From an uncultured Cyclobacteriaceae bacterium (GTDB taxonomy: Bacteria > Bacteroidota > Bacteroidia > Cytophagales > Cyclobacteriaceae): DNA of 64,000 nucleotides. This document shows, piece after piece, positions 1 to 9,917 of the stretch (positions are counted from its first letter, which is position 1; the number at the start of each line of letters is the position of its first letter). The translations under genes and the position numbers were made by a program. The DNA lies in assembly GCA_905479015.1 (NCBI GenBank), contig CAJQKV010000035.1, positions 1 through 64,000 of the forward strand. Reading direction: 5' to 3'. The notes below the pieces were generated by a model. The model was not told the DNA's origin. It searched no databases and saw only the letters and a program-made list of their open reading frames with translations.

Positions 1-1138
1 GCTCTGAAACAATAAGGGTCAGCATATTTTCAGCATCTGTAGCCGATAATCGGCCACCGCCACCACCGGGTCCACCACCACCGGGTCCACCACCACCGGG
101 TCCACCACCCCCTTCAGGAATCGTGTTTTGCAGATAAATAGTTTCACCTTGGTAGGCCGCTAGGTCTAAGAGGATTTCATAACGCTCCCCATTGGTGATT
201 TCTAATTCGCTTAGATAGACAGGTGCAGGTAGTAATCCACCTTCCGTTGCAATTACGATGATATCTGAGCCATTGCTCATGCTTAAAGTAAAGTTTTCAC
301 CATCATCTCCATTGAGTATGTGAAAACGAACTATTTGAGCAGGCACTTCTAAAATCGGATCAATGGTACCGTTCACGACCTGAACATCAGTACCATCATT
401 TGCGAATTCGTAAGATCCATCGAAGGTCTGGTATTGTAATATCAAAGGATACTCATCCAAACCATAAGTTTTGGGAAGCAATGCCTGAGTTGCAGATGAT
501 TCATCACGAACAATGATCATGCCTACCAAACCGGCATTGACTTGTTCTACCGTTTTCTCATGCAAATGTGGGTGATACCAAGAAGTACCGGCTTCATCCA
601 AAACGGTGAAGGAAGGTTGCCAAGTAGAATTGGCATCGATCACTACATGGGGACCTCCATCTACATTGGGAGGCACATGCATGCCATGCCAGTGTACTGT
701 GGTGCTTTCGGTCTGGTTATTGTTAACCGTTACATTGATCTGGTCACCTTTGTTCAGGATTAAGGTAGGGCCTAAATAAGAGCCATTAAACCCCCTAGTT
801 GTGGTCTGATATCCCGAATAAAATTCGGTTGTGCCGTAGTCCATAGTCAGGTCTATATTGGTTCCTGTGAGAACAGCAGGTATACTTAAGGTAGTCAGCC
901 CAGAACCATAACTGCCCGTATCGCCTGTATCATCAGTTTCTTCCGTATCGTCAGTTTCTTCTGTATCGTCAGTATCGTCAGTATTGTCAGTATCTTCTAC
1001 TGGGTCCTCTGTATCGATCGTTTCTCCCACTTCATCAGTAGAAGGTTCCTCTTCACTCCCGCATGAAATGAGATAGGTCATTGAAGAGATCAAAATCAGT
1101 GCAAGCACTTGAGTTAAAATGTTGTTTATATTTCCCAT
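1..1138 (-). CDS. Multicopper oxidase, lipoprotein (3' end outside window)
   Basis: This is the N-terminal 379 residues of a secreted multicopper oxidase that would oxidise a substrate or metal and reduce O2 to water outside the cytoplasm. A signal peptide ends in lipobox LISC (Cys26). Residues about 35-75 are an Asp/Thr/Glu-rich spacer built of DDT and EET repeats. The first cupredoxin domain follows, with two HxH copper motifs, HWHGMH (149-154) and WYHPHLH (187-193), both typical of the type 2/3 copper cluster. The second domain begins near residue 225. A low-complexity stretch of GGGGP units (343-362) interrupts it, encoded by about three copies of a 15-bp repeat near 60-112. The C-terminal copper ligands lie beyond base 1, so activity cannot be judged. 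CotA, CueO or bilirubin-oxidase-like enzymes are all possible. Confidence 0.88.
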   Translation of the reverse strand, partial: MGNINNILTQVLALILISSMTYLISCGSEEEPSTDEVGETIDTEDPVEDTDNTDDTDDTEETDDTEETDDTGDTGSYGSGLTTLSIPAVLTGTNIDLTMDYGTTEFYSGYQTTTRGFNGSYLGPTLILNKGDQINVTVNNNQTESTTVHWHGMHVPPNVDGGPHVVIDANSTWQPSFTVLDEAGTSWYHPHLHEKTVEQVNAGLVGMIIVRDESSATQALLPKTYGLDEYPLILQYQTFDGSYEFANDGTDVQVVNGTIDPILEVPAQIVRFHILNGDDGENFTLSMSNGSDIIVIATEGGLLPAPVYLSELEITNGERYEILLDLAAYQGETIYLQNTIPEGGGGPGGGGPGGGGPGGGGGRLSATDAENMLTLIVSE

Positions 1139-1590
1139 TCTCAATTGGGCTCTAATATTTTGAATTTTGGTTGTATATTTAGTATGCTGCGTTACTTGCA
1201 ACAATATGGGATATAGTTTAAAAGTCAAATATGATTTATTTTTTTTTAATATTTCTTGAATCTTAATCAATCTATCCTAGATTTCGATTTTCCTCAAAAA
1301 AAAGTTATTCAATCAGGCATTATATCTTGACCTTTTTCAACACTCATTTTAGGATTCTATTCTTTGCAATTCATTATTGGTTTCTAGGAATTCAAAAGCA
1401 GACCTATGTACGATAGGATCTAATGAATTCATCTGATTAAAGGATAGGGATATTATTTAGGCCTTTCAAGTTATCATCAACATTTTACCAGAATGGGTAG
1501 ATGAAGGTACTGATCCAAGGATTTTCATCAAAAAACTGATTTATTGAAGAGGCCAGTACTTAACTAAAATTTATTTTTAAGCCTTATATT
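1139..1590. other. AT-rich intergenic region
   Basis: This spacer lies between the oxidase start and the end of the M49 peptidase gene, so it should hold the oxidase promoter. I see no exact TAnnTTTG element on the minus strand and no convincing gene. A 28-codon open stretch without a start codon (1461-1547, plus strand) is the only coding-like piece and is probably chance. Confidence 0.5.
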
Positions 1591-3618
1591 TCAATCTTCT
1601 ACATTCAAAAAATGATAATGTTTACTGTAAAACAGCATCTGCTCTTCAAAGTCTTTGGGTTGTAATATTTCAACATCAGTGATCTCACCCGAGATATTCA
1701 TAATAGGATTTAATACAGGATTTACAAATCCACCATAAGGAGCTGAGGTAAATTGGGCGTCACGTGCTAAAATTTCGGCATGGATTTTTTGGTCTACTTT
1801 GACTCCATAACCTTCTACTAAAGCTTTTGCTGCTTCAAAATCTCCTTCAGATTTGATGCGTTGAACTTCTTGCAATAACTGACCAAAAATTTCACGGAGG
1901 GCTTGATAGTCTTTGATGTCATAGTAGGTTTTATTGTCTTTGATGATACGCTCGATGACATTATTTTTCGCCCCTTGTTCATAGGCCCATGCGGCCACCC
2001 ATTGCCGATTGACCATGTGGGCCTCTTCAATATCATTACCCAGTTCAATGCGAATCAGTTGGGTAATCAATCCATTTCTAATGTATCCATCATAGGTTGC
2101 TTTTCCCAGGGCCTGCCAATCATCCGTTAACCCTAGTTCTTGTATTTTAGCATCAAAGGCATAATATAATCCTACCAGATCGGCCCGACCTTCTTCTATC
2201 GTAGAATAATAGTTTTGCAGGGTCTCTTTGGGTTGTCCTACACCTTCATTGAGTTGTCCCGAAGCATGGCCTACCACTTCATGAAGGGCGGTATGCAATT
2301 TATCACCCACCTCACCATAGGCTCTTTCGCCGTCTATCTCTTCCTGATCGAAAGCAAACTCCTCTAACCTACCAGAACTGCCCCCACCATTGTAGGCATC
2401 TGTTATGTTTCCCAATGAGACTGATTTGGATCCGTGTTCCTTACGAATCCAATTATTATTTGGCAGATTCACTCCAATCGGTGAATTTGGAGAGACCGCA
2501 CCTCCCAATCCGGCCACATGAACTGTTTTGTAGGTGATGCCGACTACATTTTTTTTCTTGTGTTCTTCCGATAACGGAGAATGGTCTTCAAACCATTGCG
2601 CATGCTGCGAAAGCACCTCCATTTTTTGAGACATGTCAAAGTCTTTGATTTCAACAATACTTTCATAGGATCCTCGATAACCTCTTGGATCATTGTATAC
2701 TTCAATAAAGCCGTTGATCCAGTCAATATTTCCCTCTGTACTGGTTGCCCAAGCGATGCAATACTGGTCCCAAACATCTAAGCTTCCTGTTTTGTAATAG
2801 GTGATTAACAATTTGAGGGCTTCCTCTTGATTTTTGTTTTCAGCAACTTGTGCCGCTTTTTCTAGCCATCCGATGACCTGATCAATGGCCGCTCCATACA
2901 TTCCTCCAGATCGCCATATTTTTTCAACCAAGACGCCATTTTCCCGTACGAGCTTTGAATTGAGTCCGGCCTCAATAGGCATCCCTTTCGGTCCATTGTA
3001 GGCATTTTTATAGAAATCAATCACTTCTTGATCCGTAATATCAGGCCCATAGAAGTTGACAGCAGAAGATAAGATATTATCTACTCCGCCTTTTTTGTTT
3101 ACTTTTTTGGCATCCAAATCATTAAAAATTACATCAATGATTTCTTGATCAAGTTGTGTATTTGATTTTTTTAGCAATTCATCGACAAAATAGGTTTGTG
3201 TAAAACTGGGTTTGATTTTATCATTGGAATAATGATGATGAATCCCGTTGGAAAACCAAATTCTTTTCAAATAAACTTTAAAAGCAGCAAATGATTCGCT
3301 TTCACGGTCTCCAGCGTATGCTGTATTGATCTGCTCCAAGGCTTCTCTGATACTCAAATTGTGTCTATAATTTTGATCCCATATCATGTCTCTTCCTGCC
3401 AAACCTGCTTGATAGAGATAATAGACCAATTGCTTTTCTTTTAATGTGAGGTTCTCAAAACCAGGAATTTCATATCGAATCAAACGTAAATCTGCAAATT
3501 GATCGACCAGGGCCTTTAATTCAGCTGTTTCGCTCTGGGTATTTTCTTCGTTTGGATTTGAGCAGGCACCTAGGATCAATGAGATGAGACAGGCATAAAT
3601 AATTTGGGGCAACTTCAT
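1591..3618 (-). CDS. M49-family dipeptidyl-peptidase III, lipoprotein
   Basis: This is a zinc metallopeptidase of family M49, which releases dipeptides from peptide N-termini. The 675-residue length fits the family. The signal peptide ends in lipobox LGAC (Cys19), so the protein should be membrane-anchored outside the cytoplasm. The M49 motif HExxGH is present as HEVVGH (446-451), giving two His ligands and the catalytic Glu. The second motif EExRA(D/E) appears as EEGRAD (475-480) and supplies the third zinc ligand. The gene is separated by 237 bp from the deacetylase gene upstream and is probably transcribed alone. The motif pair makes the family call firm; the peptide substrate is unknown. 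Confidence 0.92.
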   Translation of the reverse strand: MKLPQIIYACLISLILGACSNPNEENTQSETAELKALVDQFADLRLIRYEIPGFENLTLKEKQLVYYLYQAGLAGRDMIWDQNYRHNLSIREALEQINTAYAGDRESESFAAFKVYLKRIWFSNGIHHHYSNDKIKPSFTQTYFVDELLKKSNTQLDQEIIDVIFNDLDAKKVNKKGGVDNILSSAVNFYGPDITDQEVIDFYKNAYNGPKGMPIEAGLNSKLVRENGVLVEKIWRSGGMYGAAIDQVIGWLEKAAQVAENKNQEEALKLLITYYKTGSLDVWDQYCIAWATSTEGNIDWINGFIEVYNDPRGYRGSYESIVEIKDFDMSQKMEVLSQHAQWFEDHSPLSEEHKKKNVVGITYKTVHVAGLGGAVSPNSPIGVNLPNNNWIRKEHGSKSVSLGNITDAYNGGGSSGRLEEFAFDQEEIDGERAYGEVGDKLHTALHEVVGHASGQLNEGVGQPKETLQNYYSTIEEGRADLVGLYYAFDAKIQELGLTDDWQALGKATYDGYIRNGLITQLIRIELGNDIEEAHMVNRQWVAAWAYEQGAKNNVIERIIKDNKTYYDIKDYQALREIFGQLLQEVQRIKSEGDFEAAKALVEGYGVKVDQKIHAEILARDAQFTSAPYGGFVNPVLNPIMNISGEITDVEILQPKDFEEQMLFYSKHYHFLNVED

Positions 3619-3855
3619 TATTTCTAAATTTTAATTTGAATCAGGCTACAAGGATAATCCGTTCTGGTTTAAAATAAATAATCGTTCCGAAAATTTGATG
3701 ACTGAATTTATGATTTCAAAGAAATTGTGTGCGACTATTATTGATTGTTGCTTGGCTAATCACAAGCTTTGTTCATCAAGAAGTCTTGACCATTAGGGGG
3801 TAGGTCATCCACAGAAAAATGAATGGGAGGGCATTCAAGTATCAAAGGTTTTGGA

Positions 3856-4755
3856 TCAGTGGGTAAGCCTTTGTCCTGGATCGAGACTTTTTAGTTGTCC
3901 CTTTTCCCTATAATAAACTACGCCATTTCCTTCAGGATTTACAATCTGTTTAGGGCCTATTTCAAGGGCTTTTAGTGAGGCGTGGTAGTCAGCAAAATCG
4001 CCTGCACTTATATACCAAATATCATCTCTGAGACCTATTTCTGAACAAAATTTTGAAATATTTTGATTTCTCAATGTATCTCTGAATTCCCATGAGTGAC
4101 CCCAAACATAAAAAAGAGAAAGGCTAGGGCTATCCAAAGAAATATATGCTTCCAGATACTCCAATGCCTCACTGTCATGGCAAGTGGGATTCCATAGGTA
4201 GTAATCTTCGGGAAGGTCAAAGTTGTATGAGGATTTGACGGTGCGTGCATTGGTCAAGGGAGTGGTACCAATCACTTCCGCCACATGGTCGTTGGTACTA
4301 CCAAAAGCATAGGCCATACTGGAAATCTTGCGGTCTGATAGGATAGTTAAATTCTCAATATCAATATTGATTTCTTCAAGTATTTCTTTATCGGAGAGGC
4401 CTACAAGTGCTTTGTGATAGGTTCCATGTACGGCAATTTCATGGTTCTTAAACACATGCACCAAGGTGTCTTTGGATAAATAAGTTTGCAAGATCTCATT
4501 GGGTTTACCTTCATTCCAAATAGCCCTAGTATCAAGTAATCCTGAGTTTAAATGAAAGGTCCCAATGATTCCATAACGATCAAATAATTGCGCCAAGGCG
4601 ATGTCATCATCTAAACCATCATCATAGCTCATGATCAGCGCCTTATATTTTCCATCGGGGTAGGTCCAATTAATGAAAGTATTTTTTTCGGAGCAGCCCA
4701 TCGCTAGAAGGCCGAGTACGATAATAAGAGTGGAAAGAAGCAAGGCTTTAATCAT
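3856..4755 (-). CDS. Polysaccharide deacetylase (CE4/NodB-like) lipoprotein
   Basis: This is a predicted metal-dependent deacetylase acting on N- or O-acetylated polysaccharide. A signal peptide ends at MGC (Cys21). The NodB motif 1 is YDDG (44-47), with Asp45 as putative base and Asp46 as metal ligand. Motif 2 HxxxH is HGTYH (110-114). The short 299-residue protein is essentially one NodB domain after the lipid anchor. It is the last gene of a probable three-gene minus-strand operon, starting 35 bp after the propeller-cupredoxin gene, which suggests a joint role in processing an external carbohydrate. The substrate cannot be named from sequence. Confidence 0.85.
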   Translation of the reverse strand: MIKALLLSTLIIVLGLLAMGCSEKNTFINWTYPDGKYKALIMSYDDGLDDDIALAQLFDRYGIIGTFHLNSGLLDTRAIWNEGKPNEILQTYLSKDTLVHVFKNHEIAVHGTYHKALVGLSDKEILEEINIDIENLTILSDRKISSMAYAFGSTNDHVAEVIGTTPLTNARTVKSSYNFDLPEDYYLWNPTCHDSEALEYLEAYISLDSPSLSLFYVWGHSWEFRDTLRNQNISKFCSEIGLRDDIWYISAGDFADYHASLKALEIGPKQIVNPEGNGVVYYREKGQLKSLDPGQRLTH

Positions 4756-4790
4756 GCTAGCAGGAGAATGATTTAGGAATAGTTAAATAT

Positions 4791-6743
4791 TTAAAGAACT
4801 GATTTGGCTGTAACGGTCAAAACCCCACGCATGGTTAGATAATGACCAGGGAAGGTACACAAAAAGGGATAAGCTCCAGGGACCTCTGGTGCGGTAAAAT
4901 AAATACTTTCAATTTCATGAGGAGCCAAAAGATTGGTATGCGCAATTACCGCATCTATTTCGGGTACGAAGCTCAATGCTGCGCCATCTAAGCCTAATTT
5001 TGTAGCTGCAATACCCACCTCATCAGCCTTGTTTTTTGCAACCAATACAAAATTGTGGGGCATGTCATCTGTATTATTGAAAGTTAATTTCACGCTACTC
5101 CCAGCGACTACTGTTAGATTCGATTGATCAAATTTTAAGCCTGGTGCGGTACCAATTTCTAGGGCTACATCCATTGGGTTGAACCCTGTTTCTGGTTGTT
5201 CAGTGATCCGCTTCAATGATGTTCGTTTTGCTTTTTTACTAGAAGATGGGTCCTTTACAAGGTTTGAGGTTCCAACAGGAATCTCATTAAGCGTATAATA
5301 ACCAAAATCGTGCAATAATGTTTGACCCAACTGATTCAATATACCGGGTGCTTTGATCTCATAAATATATCCTTTTCTAAATTGGTCAAGCTTCAGTAAT
5401 ACATTCATTCCATCTTCGCTCAAGGAAATGTCAGTGATATTCCTGCGCTCTTTATTTTGAACATCGCTACCATAAAAATGATGGTATGAATAAGTGAAAT
5501 CAGTTATTTGATAGGAAGATAAGCTCTGAGCAGATGCAGCATCAATAGGTTGGGTAAATTCCAATGAAAACCCTTCCGGATGAACCTTGATCGTTTTGAT
5601 TTCAAATGGAATTTTCCCTGTCCATGACATTCGTTCCAATGCAAAGCTGGACTGCCCAGTGGAGCCCCATCCACGGTTGGTCTGGCCTACGTAAATAGCA
5701 TCATTTTTAGGATTGTTGACGATTCTTAAAACTCCTGAAGAAAAACCTTCTCTAAAAGGGAAACAAACTCCTTGGTATACTCCATTTACTTTTTCTTGAA
5801 AGACCCGCATGATTTTGCTATGACCTTGATCTCCTACCATCATTTGACCTTCAAAAGGTCCCATTTCTTTTGAAAAAAAGTTAATGTCTGAAGTCGAAAT
5901 ACCCATTAGAGTATGAGGAAACCAAACAGAAGGAGCCTTGACTCCTTTCAATTCATTTTGATATTCATAAAGTGATAAATTTCTAGTATCATCAATGTCA
6001 TTAACTTTCAAGCTGATGGGAGATCCCTTTTCACTAGACCATCTCAAACCCGCAGGATTACCGGCAAAATCACCTAATTCGAGATGTGTCATTCTACCCG
6101 ATCCTACCCAATCTCCTTGATTTTCTGTATAAAAAACATCGCCTTGAGCATTGATGCCAAATCCAGCAGGAGACCTCAAACCTGTAGCATAAGGAGTCAC
6201 TTGACCATCTTCACTTACTTTAAGCATCCAGCCACGCCATTTTGAGGCACTTTCGCCATATCCTACCCAACCTAAATTGAGTGTAACAAGCATTTGACCA
6301 TCGGGCAATAAAACAGGTCCATAGGAGTATTCATGGTAATTGCCATTCAAATCCCACTTTGTTACCGTTTTATAAATATCTGCTTGATTATCTCCATCTT
6401 GATCGATGAGTTGGGTAAGTTCGCCACGTTGGTTAGAATAAAAAGCGCCATCATGGTACAATAAACCCAGTGGTTCATGGAGCCCATGGGCAAATCTGAT
6501 ATATTCAGATTTTGGCTTTTCTGGATTTAGGATTAGCCAAATTTCACCTCTACGTGTGCTGACGCCAAGCTGACCTTTATCGTTAAAAGCCAACCCACCC
6601 ACTTCAAGACTAATTTCTTCTGGAACGTAAATTTGATTGATTTGATAATAATCTGATTCACGCTGTTGAGAATAGGCATTATCATAGTAGAATAGGCTAA
6701 CGATTAATGTGGCGAGGAATGGAGTTGAAATATTCATATTCAA
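4791..6743 (-). CDS. Sorbosone-dehydrogenase-like beta-propeller fused to a C-terminal type 1 copper domain
   Basis: This is a secreted 650-residue protein with a signal peptide ending near AYSQ. Residues about 30-390 form a beta-propeller of the glucose/sorbosone dehydrogenase-like type. Residues about 390-490 resemble the beta-sandwich region that follows such propellers in Planctomycetes and Verrucomicrobia. Residues about 535-648 are a cupredoxin with the full azurin ligand set: His563 (PHNF), Cys629, His634 and Met638, with the C-x4-H-x3-M spacing of azurin. Many relatives carry a cytochrome c domain where this one has copper. I infer that electrons taken by the propeller could pass to the copper centre, but a bound redox cofactor is not visible in sequence. 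It lies 24 bp downstream of the DUF1080-PA14 gene in the same operon. Confidence 0.85.
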   Translation of the reverse strand: MNMNISTPFLATLIVSLFYYDNAYSQQRESDYYQINQIYVPEEISLEVGGLAFNDKGQLGVSTRRGEIWLILNPEKPKSEYIRFAHGLHEPLGLLYHDGAFYSNQRGELTQLIDQDGDNQADIYKTVTKWDLNGNYHEYSYGPVLLPDGQMLVTLNLGWVGYGESASKWRGWMLKVSEDGQVTPYATGLRSPAGFGINAQGDVFYTENQGDWVGSGRMTHLELGDFAGNPAGLRWSSEKGSPISLKVNDIDDTRNLSLYEYQNELKGVKAPSVWFPHTLMGISTSDINFFSKEMGPFEGQMMVGDQGHSKIMRVFQEKVNGVYQGVCFPFREGFSSGVLRIVNNPKNDAIYVGQTNRGWGSTGQSSFALERMSWTGKIPFEIKTIKVHPEGFSLEFTQPIDAASAQSLSSYQITDFTYSYHHFYGSDVQNKERRNITDISLSEDGMNVLLKLDQFRKGYIYEIKAPGILNQLGQTLLHDFGYYTLNEIPVGTSNLVKDPSSSKKAKRTSLKRITEQPETGFNPMDVALEIGTAPGLKFDQSNLTVVAGSSVKLTFNNTDDMPHNFVLVAKNKADEVGIAATKLGLDGAALSFVPEIDAVIAHTNLLAPHEIESIYFTAPEVPGAYPFLCTFPGHYLTMRGVLTVTAKSVL

Positions 6744-6767
6744 AGAGTTACAATTTATTTTCTTTCA

Positions 6768-8642
6768 TTACCAAAATATGGAATAAACTATTTTTTTATC
6801 TTTTTCTAAAGGATAAATGAGTTCCATGACACCGTCCACCTTACGAAGAATGGGTTGGGATTCACCTATATTTTTAAAATAATAGTAGCCTCCAACAGTA
6901 TAAAATTCAGCATTTACCTTCTCGATATGTTCCGCTCGTGCAGCCCGACTATATAAATTACTTTCACCATTAATAGAGAGCGTTCTCTGGAGACCATTGG
7001 TCAAAGCGCTAGGTTGATATAGATCTTCAAGGGTTAAGTTTTGATAAGTATAGATGAAAATGGGTCTTTTATTATCATCTATTCTGTACCCCTGAGGTGT
7101 AATATCATTATTAATTTTTAATGAGTAGGGACTTGCTTCATTTGTCAATGGGGATGCAATGATATGGTCATTTAATTCAACTGACATTTCCTGGGGCATT
7201 AATAATTGATCGATACCTCTCCCTTCCCACATTTCTGTGACATCGGCAAATCCCCCCTTCCATACTTTTAGGAGACTCCCACGGGTTAGGTCATATGAAT
7301 AATGAACACCTTGAGGATCACCCACAGAAATGACATGTGTTCTTTTTTCATCTTTATAGTTCACAAAACTTCTGATCATCTCAGGAGTTTTAATAGGATC
7401 GATGTGTAAGTCTTTTTTTGTATTATTTAAAGGATATGGATAAAGTCCTTGCAGCGTTCTTAATTCTTGTTCGGGGCCTTCGTATTTTAACCAAAGGCCT
7501 TTTCCCCAAGTATTATTAAAGTAGTTGATCTGAAATGCGTGAGCGCCTCTTTTGAGATTAACTAAGCCTTTTTTTGATTCGAAATCATGTTTTCCATCGT
7601 TATTAATGATTTGTTTTTGATCAATGAAAAGGGCCGAACCATCATCCGATAAAAGATCAAACAAATAATCTCCTGAGATGGGGACATTCAAGTTACCTGT
7701 GAATTTGAATGCAACGCCATCTCTTCGTTGAGATAATTGATTTACATCAATTTTTTTTGTATAATCTGTCACTTTAGGGAATAGCGTATCAAAATGAGGA
7801 AGGCTAGTTATTGGCATGGGAACTTCGAAATATTGATATTCAATATTACTTGTGCTGAGCGTATCTGTCCCGTACAGTTTATACTTTATGTTTCTGAAGG
7901 CAACGGGTCCATGGTCACCTTGTAGCATCAACGCCGCCTTGGGCAATTCGAGTTGATCTGAAATAAATGCAGCTCTGGTAGGCCCAGTCACAGTTATGTT
8001 TTCATGAATTAAGATTCCGTTATGGCTTACTTCCTCAAAAAGGGCATCAGCTATTTTGTTACCTAAGGAGTCAAATTTAGGAGCTTTAAATTTGATGTGA
8101 AGATGTTGCCACAATCCCGGGGCTTTGCTTACATTCTTTTTGGGAGCATGCCCTTCATAGCCTTGTTGTCCTTCTGGTTTTTGATCATCCCATCGCTCAT
8201 AGATACTCCCACAATCCTGGGATGTAAGGTTATTGACGTCCCAGCTGTCTAAAAGTTGAATTTCATATCGACTTTGAAAGTAGATGCCTGAGTTAGATCC
8301 TTTGGGCATCATGAATTCTAGATCCAATTCAATGTCACCATGTTCAAAAGTTGAAAAAATAGGGTCTCGATTTTCACTAGTGGGCTGATTGACTAAGATT
8401 CCTGTACCCTGCTTAGTTTTGATATGTAATTCTTGGGTAAAGTCCGAATGGACTTTACCCATCATACTCCAGTTTTGCGTGGTACTTTGGAATTCACTCA
8501 TATCTGAAAGTTTCAGAGCTTTAAAAGGGAGTACATTGGGTATGACTGATTCATGACCTTTCAAATCTTCCACTATCGAAGGCGCACAACCCCAAAGGAT
8601 GAGTAAAAAAAGGAGGGTGACATTGATTCTAATTTTTTTCAT
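6768..8642 (-). CDS. DUF1080 (3-keto-disaccharide hydrolase-like) and PA14 domain lipoprotein
   Basis: This is a 624-residue lipoprotein (lipobox WGC, Cys19) and the first gene of the operon with the propeller-cupredoxin and deacetylase genes. Residues about 45-255 form the concanavalin-like DUF1080 domain, with features such as SGIYFQSRYEIQLLDSW. That domain occurs in 3-keto-glycoside hydrolases and in carbohydrate-binding proteins. Residues about 270-405 form a PA14 domain (GDYLFDLLSDDGSALFID), a carbohydrate-binding fold. The rest contains a GVHYSYDLTRGSLLKVWKG segment that I recognise from large PVC-group proteins next to sugar dehydrogenase propellers. A role in binding or cleaving oxidised sugars is inferred from domains and neighbours only. 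Confidence 0.85.
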   Translation of the reverse strand: MKKIRINVTLLFLLILWGCAPSIVEDLKGHESVIPNVLPFKALKLSDMSEFQSTTQNWSMMGKVHSDFTQELHIKTKQGTGILVNQPTSENRDPIFSTFEHGDIELDLEFMMPKGSNSGIYFQSRYEIQLLDSWDVNNLTSQDCGSIYERWDDQKPEGQQGYEGHAPKKNVSKAPGLWQHLHIKFKAPKFDSLGNKIADALFEEVSHNGILIHENITVTGPTRAAFISDQLELPKAALMLQGDHGPVAFRNIKYKLYGTDTLSTSNIEYQYFEVPMPITSLPHFDTLFPKVTDYTKKIDVNQLSQRRDGVAFKFTGNLNVPISGDYLFDLLSDDGSALFIDQKQIINNDGKHDFESKKGLVNLKRGAHAFQINYFNNTWGKGLWLKYEGPEQELRTLQGLYPYPLNNTKKDLHIDPIKTPEMIRSFVNYKDEKRTHVISVGDPQGVHYSYDLTRGSLLKVWKGGFADVTEMWEGRGIDQLLMPQEMSVELNDHIIASPLTNEASPYSLKINNDITPQGYRIDDNKRPIFIYTYQNLTLEDLYQPSALTNGLQRTLSINGESNLYSRAARAEHIEKVNAEFYTVGGYYYFKNIGESQPILRKVDGVMELIYPLEKDKKIVYSIFW

Positions 8643-9080
8643 TGGTCTTTTGGGTAATTGAAGTGCTTTTTGAAGCAGGTGTTTTTATATGAGAGAAGAT
8701 TTGTTAAAAGGGTATTGCTTTTAGAACGAATACTAAGGCAACATCCACTAAGACAATAAGTTTTAATCTACTCTCAATGAGAAAGATTTTCAATAAGTGC
8801 CTTTATCATGTCTTAAAGTTAAGAATAATATATTTGAGGCAAGGTTTGAAGATTGTATTTTCTGCCTGATTTCATATTTTCCTATCTTACTTTAGAATTA
8901 ATAAAACAGGAAAAGTGCTCCATAGATCATTAAAATAATCATCTTAAATCAATGGAATGTGGTTCAGAAAAGCATCAAAAGGGAATTTATTTTAGGTTAA
9001 ATTTGTTTTAAAAAATGGACATTAAGGTTTCTATGAGTCATTATCCAGTTCCTTCAAAAATTTCTAACCTCTTAATAATT
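8643..9080. other. Divergent intergenic region
   Basis: This spacer separates the minus-strand carbohydrate operon from the plus-strand repeat lipoprotein. It contains the plus-strand TAAATTTG element listed separately. No matching element was found for the minus-strand operon, and no small gene is evident. Confidence 0.5.
8998..9005 (+). promoter_or_regulatory. Predicted Bacteroidota -7 element TAAATTTG
   Basis: This is an exact match to the TAnnTTTG -7 consensus, with no good -33 TTG visible at the usual spacing. It would start transcription near 9011, about 70 bases before the preferred start at 9081. Confidence 0.4.
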
Positions 9081-9887
9081 ATGAAAAATTTCAAACTAAT
9101 TTCACTTTTTATTTCCATCTTATTTATCGCGAGTATCGTGTCATGTGGAAATGAGGAGGATCCGGCCAGCGCTGTGTCTTATTCACTCACCGTTCAGGTT
9201 GATCCTACAGTAGGGGGCAGTGTTTCCCAGACATCTGAAACTTTTATATCTGGTACGACCGCTACCTTAACGGCAACGGCCAATACGAATTATACCTTTT
9301 CGACTTGGACTGGATCTTCAAATAGTACTTCGAATCCTTTAGAATTAATTATGAATGAAGATAAATCACTGGTTGCCATTTTTGAATTAATGGACAGCGA
9401 CCAAGATGGGATAACCGATGATTTAGATGAATGTCCTGATACCGCTGAAGGAAGCACAGTAGATGATAAAGGTTGTGAAGAAGAGGTTGTTGAACTTGTT
9501 GAAATTGTTTGGACTGGAGACGTGATAAATTTCACCAAAGCAGATGATGCAGACCCTACTTTAGAGGCCAATCAAGATCGCATTACTGATCATGTCTGGA
9601 TTACCCGAGACAATGAGGAGGGGGGACAAATATATAACCGAGTTTCAGAAAGCGCTTCAGATAAAGAAACGAGTCCGCTGGGGACAGAATGGGCTGAAGG
9701 GGACCTTGATGATTATGCTTCTTTAACTTACGTCTCCTTTCGAACGGCAACGGTGAAACCGAAAGACGCCATTGGGAAGACTTATGTGGTACATCTAACA
9801 GAGGATAACATTTACTTATCTGTTAAGCTAATTTCTTGGTCTAGTAATAAAGCAGGAGGGTTTAGTTACGAAAGGAGTACAGAGTAA
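9081..9887 (+). CDS. Lipoprotein with InlB-B-type repeat and thrombospondin type 3 calcium motif
   Basis: This is an exported lipoprotein of unknown function. I chose the ATG at 9081 over 9015 because it gives a clean signal peptide ending in lipobox VSC (Cys22); the longer form has 22 extra polar residues. The mature part starts with a divergent InlB-B-like repeat (YSLTVQVDPTVGGSV ... ATLTATANTNYTFSTWTG). It is followed by a calcium-binding thrombospondin type 3 stretch (DSDQDGITDDLDECPD). The C-terminal 120 residues contain FTKADDADPTLEANQDRIT and end in GGFSYERSTE, a module I recognise from secreted proteins of marine Bacteroidota without a known activity. An adhesive or surface role is likely. 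A strong terminator follows. Confidence 0.78.
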   Translation: MKNFKLISLFISILFIASIVSCGNEEDPASAVSYSLTVQVDPTVGGSVSQTSETFISGTTATLTATANTNYTFSTWTGSSNSTSNPLELIMNEDKSLVAIFELMDSDQDGITDDLDECPDTAEGSTVDDKGCEEEVVELVEIVWTGDVINFTKADDADPTLEANQDRITDHVWITRDNEEGGQIYNRVSESASDKETSPLGTEWAEGDLDDYASLTYVSFRTATVKPKDAIGKTYVVHLTEDNIYLSVKLISWSSNKAGGFSYERSTE

Positions 9888-9917
9888 GGTTTCATAAAAA
9901 TGCGTCCGTAAGAGGAC

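Noticed and set aside
1461-1547. 28-codon open stretch with a protein-like end
   Set aside because: It has no start codon and is too short to separate from chance.
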